A stretch of 62,079 nucleotides of DNA from an uncultured Fibrobacter sp. (GTDB taxonomy: Bacteria > Fibrobacterota > Fibrobacteria > Fibrobacterales > Fibrobacteraceae), in contig CAMUYW010000011.1 of the NCBI GenBank assembly GCA_947165045.1, forward strand, positions 1 through 62,079, read 5' to 3'. The notes under the pieces were generated by a model. It was not told the origin of the DNA. It did not search any database and worked only from the letters and a program-made list of their open reading frames with translations. The position numbers and the translations under genes were made by a program. Position 1 is the stretch's first letter, and every line of letters begins with the position of its first letter. This document shows positions 8,073 through 16,624 of this stretch, one piece after another.

Positions 8073-9350
8073 ATGGATAGGAAGAAGAAATTTATACCTT
8101 TAATTTTAACGTCTGCAATGTTTGTCATGTGGGCGTGTGGCGAGGGAGACATCGTCAATGTAAATGACGATGACGAACGTGTTAAACAAAAATTGGCAGA
8201 AAAGCTTGATTCTACAAAGAGCGATTACGCAAAGAATTCAGAAGAATTCATAGCGTACTTTTTGGAATACTGCAATAGTAAGGAAGGTCGCAAAGATGGT
8301 TGCGACATTGACATTATGAAGTTTAGCAGTAGCTCCAAGGCGGGCGATAACAAGAGCAGTTCTTCAAAATCGTCAAGTAGTTCTAAGGCTGGTGATTCAA
8401 GCTCTAGCGTTGCATCCAGTAGCAGCTCCAAGGGCGGTTCGAGTTCTAGTGTTTCTAGCAGTAGCTCCAAGCCTACATCCGCTACAAGCTCTAGCACGTC
8501 AAGTAGCTCAAGCAAGACTCCGGATATATCTGGCAAGTGCGATGTCATTAAACCGGATGTCGTTTATGTCGGAGACGATATTATTTGGCATTATGTTGCT
8601 GATGAAGGCTCCATTGAATCTGCTGATTATGAATGGAAAAATGTCAGCGACGAAATTAAAGCTGGTACAGAAGATGATCTTAAGGGAACCGGACGTCCGG
8701 AAATTACGGTGACGTTCTCGAAGAAGGGGACAAAGCTTGGCCCTGAACTGACCTTCTCCGGTAAGACCTTTGATTGTCCGAATGTTGACGTTGCCGAAAA
8801 GCCTGTAACTCAGAGCTCGTCTTCTTCGGAACCTGAGTCTTCTTCTTCGGAACCGGAATCTTCGTCGGCTCAGTCATCCTCTAGTTCTGATCCTAAAGGC
8901 TATTGCTTTGTAAGCAAACGCAAGATCAATGCTGGTGAAACTGTTGACTTGTTCATTGTGGATGCTGATGGTAATGAACTTGAGGGTAAATACCAGTGGT
9001 TTGAACTTGGTGATCAGTCTGAATCCGCTGAAATTGTTGCTGGTGAGAAAAAAGGAACGGGAAGCACAAAGATTACCGTAAAATATCCTGTGCCGGGCAC
9101 CATGAGCCCAGCTGCTTATTGGGGATCTAAGAATCAGTTGGTGACTTGCGATCGTAATGAATTGGATCCTGATGATGACGACGCTTTGCTGGAAGTTCTT
9201 GCTTTGCCTGTAAGTTCGTCTTCGGAAGAGCCTGAAGAGGAAAGTTCTTCTTCGGGAGAGGTTGTTGAACAGTCTAGTTCCTCCGAGGAAAAGGATGTAC
9301 CTTTCTGTAAACTACATCCGGAAGATGAAAGCTGCGTCATTGATTTGTAG
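8073..9350 (+). CDS. Polyserine lipoprotein with two Cys-bracketed modules
   Basis: This 425-residue exported lipoprotein has a Lys-rich start, a hydrophobic segment and a lipobox ending WAC (lipidated Cys22). Three Ser-rich linkers (coding DNA about 8325-8520, 8811-8895 and 9211-9285) separate two similar modules. Module 1 (about residues 152-240) and module 2 (about 275-365) each begin with Gly-x-Cys, contain a Y-x-W core (YEWKN; YQWFE), a GTG-x-x-x-ITV strand, and end with a second Cys. This layout resembles PKD/Ig-like beta-sandwich repeats, with a likely disulfide in each. Polyserine linkers are typical of Fibrobacter surface proteins. It lies 24 bases after mlaF. The function is unknown; a periplasmic or surface binding role is inferred. 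A terminator follows. Confidence 0.75.
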   Translation: MDRKKKFIPLILTSAMFVMWACGEGDIVNVNDDDERVKQKLAEKLDSTKSDYAKNSEEFIAYFLEYCNSKEGRKDGCDIDIMKFSSSSKAGDNKSSSSKSSSSSKAGDSSSSVASSSSSKGGSSSSVSSSSSKPTSATSSSTSSSSSKTPDISGKCDVIKPDVVYVGDDIIWHYVADEGSIESADYEWKNVSDEIKAGTEDDLKGTGRPEITVTFSKKGTKLGPELTFSGKTFDCPNVDVAEKPVTQSSSSSEPESSSSEPESSSAQSSSSSDPKGYCFVSKRKINAGETVDLFIVDADGNELEGKYQWFELGDQSESAEIVAGEKKGTGSTKITVKYPVPGTMSPAAYWGSKNQLVTCDRNELDPDDDDALLEVLALPVSSSSEEPEEESSSSGEVVEQSSSSEEKDVPFCKLHPEDESCVIDL

Positions 9351-9386
9351 ATATAATACAAAGTTTGTATAAATAATTTTACAAAA

Positions 9387-9417
9387 CGCTTCGGAGTCGA
9401 ATCCGGAGCGCTTTTTT
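9387..9417 (+). terminator. Rho-independent terminator
   Basis: A 9-bp stem (CGCTTCGGA with TCCGGAGCG, one G-T pair) is followed by a T-run at 9411-9416. It closes the dnaB-mlaEF-lipoprotein unit. Confidence 0.88.
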
Positions 9418-9497
9418 CGTATTTTTCACAATAAAAATCACTTACAGTGTTTGCATATTGTCTCGATATAATTTATTTTTCGCCTAAGAGGTTTTTT

Positions 9498-10718
9498 ATG
9501 AATAAAAAGATTTATGCTGGAATGATTGCTTTCGGTATAGCTGCAAGTTTTTGGGCTTGCGGCAGTGGTGAAATTATAAAGGCCGATCCCCAAACTGATG
9601 GCGTGATTGGTTTTGTAGATCCTGAAAATCCGACTTTTGGTGTGGATGTTAGTAAAGTGAAGGATAATTGCCCGGAGTGCGGTGTAGCCCCTGCTTCTTC
9701 AAGTTCTTCCAAGAAAACGGTTAAGAAATCTTCAAGCTCTACCATGCCTGTAGTTTCCTCCTCTTCGAATGGCGGATTTATAATCAAGTCTTCTTCTTCG
9801 TCTGCTCCGATTGTTTATTCATCGTCGTCGGCACCTGTTATTCCGCCGGCTAGTTCCTCTTCTACAGGACCGGCCTCGCCAATTAGCGATGCTGGAACTT
9901 GTGGTCCGGAAGAAGCTATTGTTGAAAGGGATGCGATGGTTAAGTGGACCTTTGTACAGAATAGTGCTGTTTTTTCTGCCGGTTTGATGATCAATTCTAC
10001 GTTCGAATGGACAACGTCTGATGCATCGACTCCTTCGGCTCAAGTCGTGGGGCTCAATGGCCGTTCTCATGAGGTCAAGTATACGACTTCGGGTCAGCAC
10101 AAGGCTTCTCTTAAGATTACGACAAAAGCTGGTGCTGTTTATAGTGTGAATTGCACTCCGGTCCAGGTGAACGGCGCTCCGATTACGGGCTGTAAGTGCA
10201 CTGCTGCAGACAAAAATCCGGATGTTAGCGTTGGTGCTAAGTGGACCGTGACGGGTTGCTCTTCTGTAGGTGCTGATATTATCGGTTATGAATGGGTTGG
10301 TGCTACTGTTGATCCAGCTTTGGCGACAAGTGCAACTGCCGCTTTGACTACCAAAAAGCAGATTGTTGCTCCGGTTGTGAATGTCTCCAATAACGATAAT
10401 ACTGTGTTGCCGGTACAGTGCGATACGATTGTTTCTGTAGATGCTAGCGATCCGGATTATGTGATTGATGGAACTGCTGATGGTACATTTACGGTTCCTG
10501 CTGGTACGTATCAAATGGTTTATGCCTGTGAAACGAGTCCGTATTATCAGCATTCTGTAATTATTGAAGCTCCGACTGGTGCCGTTTCTGCAACTGTTGA
10601 AGGTAAAGAATACACCATAGCCCAGAACGGACGTGCTAGCGTATTCAAGTCGACTGAAACGAATGTGCCTATAGCCGTCAAGATTACATCTGGTACTGCT
10701 AAGGTTTCTTGCGAATAA
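9498..10718 (+). CDS. Polyserine lipoprotein, related to its upstream neighbour
   Basis: This 406-residue lipoprotein starts at ATG 9498, preceded by AAGAGG; the frame is open upstream without a ribosome site. The signal peptide ends in a lipobox SFWAC (Cys21). A Ser-rich linker covers residues about 66-130. The first folded module begins GTCGPEEA, has an FEW core and ends VNC, matching the Cys-bracketed module of the preceding lipoprotein. A second module starts near GCKCTAADKNPDVSVG and also contains a YEW core. The remaining C-terminal part is beta-rich with two further Cys. It has its own spacing and terminator, so it is probably transcribed separately. Function is unknown; the two genes look like diverged duplicates. 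Confidence 0.72.
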   Translation: MNKKIYAGMIAFGIAASFWACGSGEIIKADPQTDGVIGFVDPENPTFGVDVSKVKDNCPECGVAPASSSSSKKTVKKSSSSTMPVVSSSSNGGFIIKSSSSSAPIVYSSSSAPVIPPASSSSTGPASPISDAGTCGPEEAIVERDAMVKWTFVQNSAVFSAGLMINSTFEWTTSDASTPSAQVVGLNGRSHEVKYTTSGQHKASLKITTKAGAVYSVNCTPVQVNGAPITGCKCTAADKNPDVSVGAKWTVTGCSSVGADIIGYEWVGATVDPALATSATAALTTKKQIVAPVVNVSNNDNTVLPVQCDTIVSVDASDPDYVIDGTADGTFTVPAGTYQMVYACETSPYYQHSVIIEAPTGAVSATVEGKEYTIAQNGRASVFKSTETNVPIAVKITSGTAKVSCE

Positions 10719-10737
10719 TTAATTGCTAGACGAATTT

Positions 10738-10767
10738 AAAAAGACCTCCCGCATGGGAGGTCTTTTT
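10738..10767. terminator. Two-way terminator between convergent genes
   Basis: A perfect 13-bp stem (AAAAAGACCTCCC with GGGAGGTCTTTTT, loop GCAT) lies between the plus-strand lipoprotein and the minus-strand symporter. A/T arms on both sides let it work in both directions. Confidence 0.92.
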
Positions 10768-10812
10768 GCTTTCTAACATGTCATTCCCGCTTAGGCGAGA
10801 AACCATAATTTT

Positions 10813-12255
10813 CTAATCCCCGACGTGTCCGTTGTGGAGTCTGTCGAGGAAGTCTCTTGTTTCCTTTGCGACGATGCCGCTTAAGAGGATCAAGGCAATC
10901 AAGTTCGGGAATGCCATGAGGCCGTTGAAAATGTCTGCGCTTGTCCAGACTGCGCTCACCGTGAGGTAGGGGCCGATAAAGATGGCCGCAATATAGACCC
11001 AACGGTAGATGAGAGTTGCCTTTGCATTCTTGCCGCCCATCAGGTACTGCAAGCATTTTTCGGAGTAGTAGGCCCAGCCGAGAATCGTTGTGAAAGCAAA
11101 GAACACAAGTGCAATGGCGAGGAAGAACGGAGCGATGGTGGCGCCGGCCGGAATGATGGCAAGTCCTCTGGAGAATGCTTCCATGGTGATGTTCACGCCT
11201 TCGAGCCCGAGCTTCGGGTCCCAAGCGCCGGAGACTACAATAGCAAGACCGGTCATGGTACAAATGATGATTGTATCGAAGAAGGTGCCCGTCATGCAAA
11301 CGAGACCTTGACGAACAGGTTCCTTTGTCTTTGCTGCAGCGGCTGCAATCGGTGCAGAACCGAGGCCAGCTTCGTTACTGAAAATGCCACGGGCAATACC
11401 TTTTTGCATTGCGATAAAGATGGTACCCACGGCACCGCCTGTGATTGCGCTAGGATTGAATGCTGCCTGCACGATGGTCTGGATGGCAAGCGGAATCTGG
11501 GAGAAGTTCAGGAGCAAGAGGAGTACGCAGGCGAGAATGTAGATAATCGCCATGATGGGAACGATGTAAGTCGAGACTTTCGCGATGCGCTTGAGCCCAC
11601 CTATAATGACGGTTGCAGCGAATGCAGTGACAAGAAATCCTGTGATGGCAGTCGTGATGCTCACGGAGTTTCCGCCAATGTTGATAAATTCACCAGCGTT
11701 TGGAGTGAGGCGAGCCATGGCACTTGTAATGCCATTGACTTGAGTGATGGTGCCGATGCCGAGGAGTCCCGCCAGAACGCCGAAAACAGCGAACAAGACG
11801 GCGAGCCATTTCATGTTCCAGCCGAAGCGTTCCTTGATGCCGGTTTCAATGTAATAGAATGGTCCGCCAAGAACCTTGCCGCCGCTACCGACGGTGCGGT
11901 ACTTGACAGCAAGCACGCCTTCGGCGTATTTCGTCGCCATGCCGAGGAATGCGGCAACTTCCATCCAGAAGAGAGCGCCCGGACCTCCAGTACCGATAGC
12001 GGTTGCAACACCGACGATGTTTCCGGTGCCGATCGTTGCGGCAAGCGCTGTGCAAAGGGCGCCAAAGCTCGAAACTTCGCCTTCGCCCCCTTTTTCGTTG
12101 TGCAGCATGTAGCGGAGTGCATTGGGCAGATTGATGACCTGCAAGCAACCGAGACGAATTGTAAGGAGGAAGCCTACGAAGAGAATGATGACAATGAGGG
12201 GAACGCCCCAGACGTACCCATCGATAGCATCGAGAATGGAATTGAGTGTTTCCAT
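10813..12255 (-). CDS. Alanine/glycine:cation symporter (AGCS family)
   Basis: This 480-residue inner-membrane carrier imports alanine or glycine together with sodium ions (or protons). It begins with the N-terminal helix VWGVPLIVIILFVGFLLT and contains the family hallmark FSNEAGLGSAPIAAAAAK, plus the conserved ATIGTGNIVGVATAI and TKYAEGVLAVKYR segments. About ten or eleven transmembrane segments are visible and length is normal for the family. AAGGA precedes the ATG by six bases. The fabV gene upstream on the same strand ends 66 bases away. No glycine riboswitch-like element fits in that short gap. Confidence 0.93.
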   Translation of the reverse strand: METLNSILDAIDGYVWGVPLIVIILFVGFLLTIRLGCLQVINLPNALRYMLHNEKGGEGEVSSFGALCTALAATIGTGNIVGVATAIGTGGPGALFWMEVAAFLGMATKYAEGVLAVKYRTVGSGGKVLGGPFYYIETGIKERFGWNMKWLAVLFAVFGVLAGLLGIGTITQVNGITSAMARLTPNAGEFINIGGNSVSITTAITGFLVTAFAATVIIGGLKRIAKVSTYIVPIMAIIYILACVLLLLLNFSQIPLAIQTIVQAAFNPSAITGGAVGTIFIAMQKGIARGIFSNEAGLGSAPIAAAAAKTKEPVRQGLVCMTGTFFDTIIICTMTGLAIVVSGAWDPKLGLEGVNITMEAFSRGLAIIPAGATIAPFFLAIALVFFAFTTILGWAYYSEKCLQYLMGGKNAKATLIYRWVYIAAIFIGPYLTVSAVWTSADIFNGLMAFPNLIALILLSGIVAKETRDFLDRLHNGHVGD

Positions 12256-12321
12256 AAGTAATCCTTGATGTTAAGGGGTTTTGCCTAAAAGGTAGAAATT
12301 ATGCTAAGCAGTGTGAAGTTG

Positions 12322-13551
12322 TTAAATGCTTGCAAGCGTAGCGACATCAGCGGTGTAATCGACGCCTTCGATGTCAAAACCGTTTGTAGCGAGAAAATCG
12401 TGGCGGTAGCCTTCGAAATCGCCGACTTCGGCCAGGTTTTCTTGCGTGACGGTTGCCATGCGCTTGTCCACTTCTGCTTGAACTTTCGGGGCCAATTCGT
12501 AATCGTCAATGCGGATAAGGTGATTGTCTTCCGTCGGGACGCTAGAACCTGTATAAAGTCTTTCGGTCATGAGGCGTTCCATTTGCTCAATGCAACCTTC
12601 GTGATTGCCCATTTCTTTCATGACTTTGAACAGCACGGAAATGTACATCGGGATGATGGGAATGACGGCGCTGGAGCGCGTGACGAGTCCTTTGTTCACG
12701 GAAACGTAGGCCTCGCCGTGGAGCTCGTTTTGCAATTCTTTGTGGAGCTTGCGCGCGGTTGCTTCGAGGTGCTTTTTGGCGCCTCCGATGGTGCCGTCGC
12801 GGTAAATCGCATGGGAAAGCTTCGGCCCGATGTACGAATAAGCGACAGTCTTGATGCCATCGGCAAGTACGCCCGCCTTTTTGAGTTGGTGAACCCAAAG
12901 AGCCCAGTCTTCGCCGCCCATCACTTTTATGGTGTTTGATGCTTCTTCTTCGGTGGCGGGCTCTGCGCTGATGGTGCTGATTTTGCCTGTGACACAATCG
13001 ATGGTTGCGCCGATGAACGCGTTGCCAATGGGCTTTAGAACGCTGCGGTAGACCGTTCCGTTGTCCGGGTCAACGCGGACTGAACTTGCAACGCTGTACA
13101 CGAGGAGGTCAACTTTACGGCCCATTTTCTTGAGTGTGTCGATAACGTTCTTGCGCATTTCGTGCGAGAAAGCATCGCCGTTGAAAGTCACGGATTCTAG
13201 GCCCGCTTCTTTAGCGAATTTGTCGAAAGCCATGTTGTTGTACCAACCCGGCGTGCCTGTTTTTTCGCGAGATTCACCGGCTCCTCCGTCGGAGCCTTCT
13301 TTTTCAAACGACACGCCGATGGTTGCCGCCTTGTAGCCGAACGCAGCCGTGATACGGCTTGCAAGACCGTAACCGGTAGAGCATCCAAGAACGAGAACGG
13401 TCTTAGGTGCGTTCTCTGGTACGTTGTTAAAAATACCGCGTTCCGCAAATTTCTTTTCGACGTATTTGATTTGATGTTTGACATCGGCAGCACAACCCTT
13501 CGGGTGGGCGTTGATACACATATTGCTGCGAATCATTGGCTTGATGATCAT
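12322..13551 (-). CDS. fabV: Trans-2-enoyl-ACP/CoA reductase FabV (NADH)
   Basis: FabV carries out the last step of each fatty acid elongation cycle, reducing trans-2-enoyl-ACP (or enoyl-CoA) with NADH. The 409-residue protein starts MIIKPMIRSNMCINAHPKGC, as FabV enzymes do. It has the nucleotide-binding motif VLVLGCSTGYGLASRI (about 53-68) and the catalytic Tyr-x8-Lys pair as Y250 and K259 in IYRDGTIGGAKK. FabV is longer than the FabI type and is insensitive to triclosan in several species. Whether it is the only enoyl reductase in this genome cannot be told from the window. Confidence 0.95.
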   Translation of the reverse strand: MIIKPMIRSNMCINAHPKGCAADVKHQIKYVEKKFAERGIFNNVPENAPKTVLVLGCSTGYGLASRITAAFGYKAATIGVSFEKEGSDGGAGESREKTGTPGWYNNMAFDKFAKEAGLESVTFNGDAFSHEMRKNVIDTLKKMGRKVDLLVYSVASSVRVDPDNGTVYRSVLKPIGNAFIGATIDCVTGKISTISAEPATEEEASNTIKVMGGEDWALWVHQLKKAGVLADGIKTVAYSYIGPKLSHAIYRDGTIGGAKKHLEATARKLHKELQNELHGEAYVSVNKGLVTRSSAVIPIIPMYISVLFKVMKEMGNHEGCIEQMERLMTERLYTGSSVPTEDNHLIRIDDYELAPKVQAEVDKRMATVTQENLAEVGDFEGYRHDFLATNGFDIEGVDYTADVATLASI

Positions 13552-13878
13552 GTGAACTCCATAGTTCTTTACTTTTGCGTTTGCAAGTTAGAAATAATTG
13601 AAAATTTGGCAGTGACATATCGTGCAGGTGCGTCATTCAAAATGGCAGATACATCCAGTATTCACCACTTTTCATTCCTGCCTGTACTCGGTCTCGCTCA
13701 AATTTTCTTTTTTTAGAAATTTTATAAAAATATTTCTGTATTATTTATGTGACGTTTTTGAAAGTTTTGTCGTGGCCATGTTCGGATTACGCTTTGGAAA
13801 AAAATAAAGTCGATATTTTTGAATATTCAATTTGCTATTTTTTGTCACAAAAATAAATATGAATTTATAGAGGAAATT
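13552..13878. other. Intergenic region between divergent fabV and gltX
   Basis: This 327-base gap separates two divergently transcribed genes. It becomes strongly A/T-rich after about 13690 and must hold both promoters. I see no hairpin, repeat or convincing small gene in it. Confidence 0.6.
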
Positions 13879-15339
13879 ATGACTGAAAAAAGTCCAGTTC
13901 GTGTTCGCTTCGCTCCGAGCCCAACGGGTTATTTGCATGTAGGTGGCGCTCGCACGGCCATTTACAACTACTTCTTTGCAAAACACATGGGCGGTACGTT
14001 CTATTTGCGTATCGAAGACACCGACCGTAAGCGTTATAATGAAACGGCTCTCCATGACTTGATGCGTGACCTCAAGTGGCTTGGCTTGCAGTGGGATGAA
14101 GGTCCGGGTTGCGAAGGCAACTGCGGCCCGTATTTCCAGAGCGAACGCTTGGACATCTACCATCGCGAAATCAAGAAGCTCTTGGACGCTGGCTATGCCT
14201 ACTATTGCTTCTGCTCCGAAGAACGCCTGCAGGAAGTCCGCGCCGAACAGGAAAAGTCTCATGTGCCGGTGACCGGTTATGATCGCCACTGCCGTAATAT
14301 TTCTCGCGAAGAAGCCGAAGCCCGCATTGCTGCTGGCGAAAAGGCTGTGATTCGCTTTAAGGTGCCGGAAACTGGCGTCACCGAATTCGATGACATGATT
14401 CGCGGTCACATCAGCTACCAGAACGAACTTCTGGATGACCTCGTGCTTATCAAGCGCGACGGTTACCCGACCTACCACTTTGCTAGTGTCGTGGATGACC
14501 ACCTCATGGGTACCACGCATGTGCTCCGCGGCGACGAATGGATCAGCTCTACGCCGAAGCACGAACTCCTTTACAAGGCTTTCGGCTGGCAGCCACCCGT
14601 ATGGTGCCACTTGCCGGTGATTTTGGACAAGAATGGAGGCAAGCTTTCGAAGCGCAAGGGTGCAGCCTCTGTGGGCGACTTCCGCGACCTCGGCTACTTG
14701 CCAGAAACTCTCGTGAACTACCTTGCTCTCCTCGGATGGAATCCGGGCGATGACCGAGAAGTCATGACCATCAAGGAAATGATCGACAGCTTTACGCTCG
14801 AACGCATCAACCCGAAGTCCGCAAGCTTCGACGAAAAGAAGTTGCAGTGGATGAACGGTCAGCACATTCATCTTTGCGACGACGGCATGCTCAAGGGCAT
14901 CATGAAGGAAGGCCTTGCTGCAAAGGGTATCGACCTTTCGAAGGAACCTGAAGCTCGCCTCGACGAAATCGTGAAGCAGCTCAAGCCGCGTGCTCACTTT
15001 GTGCAGGATCTTGCCGAGATGGCAGTGTACTTCTTTGTCGCCCCGACCACGTACGATGAAAAGGGTGCCAAGAAGCACTTCGGCGAAGGCTCCAAGGAAC
15101 TTGCGACACTCGTACGCGATATGCTTGCGTCCATCGAAGACTTCAAGACTCCGGTCATTGAAAAGGGCTTCTACGAACTTGCTGAACGCTGCGGCCATAA
15201 GGTCGGTGAACTCGTCGGTGCTCCTCGCCTCGCAGTCTCCGGTGTGACTGCTGGTCCTGGCCTTTGGGAAATGTTCGAACTCATCGGCAAGGACGAGGTC
15301 CTCCGCCGCATGGACGTTGCACTCCCGTTGATGAAGTAG
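13879..15339 (+). CDS. gltX: Glutamate-tRNA ligase
   Basis: GltX charges tRNA-Glu with glutamate. The ATG at 13879 is preceded by AGAGGA and begins MTEKSPVRVRFAPSPTGYLH; the frame is open upstream, but those residues are not family-like. The protein has 486 residues. The class I motifs are HVGG (the HIGH motif, residues 20-23) and KLSKR (the KMSKS motif, 255-259). The family segments YLRIEDTDRKRY, DDHLMGTTHVLRGDEW and GWNPGDDREVM are also present. It may also charge tRNA-Gln in organisms that lack GlnRS. The next gene follows after 17 bases. Confidence 0.96.
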   Translation: MTEKSPVRVRFAPSPTGYLHVGGARTAIYNYFFAKHMGGTFYLRIEDTDRKRYNETALHDLMRDLKWLGLQWDEGPGCEGNCGPYFQSERLDIYHREIKKLLDAGYAYYCFCSEERLQEVRAEQEKSHVPVTGYDRHCRNISREEAEARIAAGEKAVIRFKVPETGVTEFDDMIRGHISYQNELLDDLVLIKRDGYPTYHFASVVDDHLMGTTHVLRGDEWISSTPKHELLYKAFGWQPPVWCHLPVILDKNGGKLSKRKGAASVGDFRDLGYLPETLVNYLALLGWNPGDDREVMTIKEMIDSFTLERINPKSASFDEKKLQWMNGQHIHLCDDGMLKGIMKEGLAAKGIDLSKEPEARLDEIVKQLKPRAHFVQDLAEMAVYFFVAPTTYDEKGAKKHFGEGSKELATLVRDMLASIEDFKTPVIEKGFYELAERCGHKVGELVGAPRLAVSGVTAGPGLWEMFELIGKDEVLRRMDVALPLMK

Positions 15340-15356
15340 GTCGTAAAACCTAAATA

Positions 15357-16610
15357 ATGCGCCAATATTTCCCTTATCGTTTATACTCGCAGCAACTGTT
15401 CTGCCGGCAATGCCAGCAGGCAGTTCGTCATGACGTTTGCGCCATGGAAGAGTATTCAACGTATGGGGGAATGGAACGCGGAATCCCGTTGCTTTGTGTT
15501 TGCACACATTGCGGAACTATTCATGTAGCTTTTTCGCAGGAGTTCGCGTTCTGTCACAAGGAAGACTTGCATTCTGACTATGCGAAAGTCTACGGTCACA
15601 ATCGAATTTTCCCGGGAGACTGGCTTTACTTTGACGGGGCGACTAGACCTTGCATTGTGAAGAGTTTTTTCCAGTCTAGCGACAAGGAAATTGTCGTCTA
15701 TAAACGGAATGGCTTGCCTGATGAAAAGTACGAAGGGCCGAAGATTACGATAAATCATGAAGTAGCGCCTGAAGGCTATCGGCTTTTGCCTGCTCAGTGT
15801 GTGTCTACCTTGCTAGGCGATCATGTTTATCATGTCATCCGCAAGCAGTTTGGTGTTGCCATTGGTGTAGTCAAGGATGAAACCAAGGACAAGCTTGTCG
15901 TGAAGATGGATGATGGTTTGATTGTCTTTATGACATATCCGCGTTATGCGGAAAATCCGCCGAATACTGAGGTTGTCTCTGTAGTACGTAAACGACTAGA
16001 TCACTTGTCGGATGGACTCAGCGAAGAAATTTCGGTTGAAGCGGGGCAGGGCATTGTCTATTTGCGAGGTTTTGTAGATAGCCTTGCGACGAAACGTGCA
16101 ATTCAAACTAGTGTAAACGAAATAGCGGGTTTGCGCGGTTGCGTCAATATGGTGCGTGTTCGCAAAAATTCCAAGGTTTCCGATTCTGATTTAGAACAAT
16201 GTATTTGGAATGTGATGGACGAGACGACTCATCCTATTTTCAAGTACGGCGTTAAAGTCAAGTCGGGTGCTGCTAAGGTGACTTTCTATTATGAAGATGA
16301 AGTTTATCCTAATGAACTGAAATCTCGACTTGAAAGTATCCCTGGAATTGTTTCTTTGAATATGCACGGAACTGCGATTTTAAAGGAAAATATTGGGAAC
16401 CGGGATCTGTGTCGCCGGATTATGAATAAGCTTGCATCATACAGATTCTTGAAAAATTCGTTTGTCCATGTAACTTATGTGGGCAAGCGATTCTTGGTGG
16501 AAGGGAGAGTGACCAATATTATTCAGAGAGAATTTGCGCTATTGGCTGTAGCAGGATTTGCTCGGTCTGTAGCGGTTGGGAACCGCCTTAGAATTTCTAA
16601 GGCTTTGTAA
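15357..16610 (+). CDS. Zinc-ribbon protein with three BON-like domains
   Basis: This 417-residue soluble protein has no signal peptide. The N-terminus carries two Cys pairs, CRQC near residue 16 and CTHC near residue 49, like a small zinc ribbon. A middle region of unclear fold follows (about 60-210). The rest looks like three tandem BON-like alpha/beta domains. The clearest covers about 218-267, with VYLRGFVDSLATKRAIQTSV followed by GCVNMVRV. Two weaker copies lie at about 275-335 and 350-417, the last containing FLVEGRVTNIIQREFALLAV. BON domains are usually periplasmic lipid-binding modules, so a cytoplasmic protein with a zinc ribbon is unusual. It lies between gltX and a WYL regulator and is probably co-transcribed with them. 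I cannot assign a function. Confidence 0.6.
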   Translation: MRQYFPYRLYSQQLFCRQCQQAVRHDVCAMEEYSTYGGMERGIPLLCVCTHCGTIHVAFSQEFAFCHKEDLHSDYAKVYGHNRIFPGDWLYFDGATRPCIVKSFFQSSDKEIVVYKRNGLPDEKYEGPKITINHEVAPEGYRLLPAQCVSTLLGDHVYHVIRKQFGVAIGVVKDETKDKLVVKMDDGLIVFMTYPRYAENPPNTEVVSVVRKRLDHLSDGLSEEISVEAGQGIVYLRGFVDSLATKRAIQTSVNEIAGLRGCVNMVRVRKNSKVSDSDLEQCIWNVMDETTHPIFKYGVKVKSGAAKVTFYYEDEVYPNELKSRLESIPGIVSLNMHGTAILKENIGNRDLCRRIMNKLASYRFLKNSFVHVTYVGKRFLVEGRVTNIIQREFALLAVAGFARSVAVGNRLRISKAL

Positions 16611-16624
16611 AATGAGGAGGAATA

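Noticed and set aside
12256..12321. Glycine riboswitch ahead of the AGCS symporter.
   Set aside because: The gap is only 66 bases and shows none of the paired glycine-aptamer stems.
13741..15507. A 588-codon open frame antisense to gltX.
   Set aside because: It mirrors the strongly biased codons of gltX, starts with no ribosome site and has no protein-like family motif; gltX is unambiguous.
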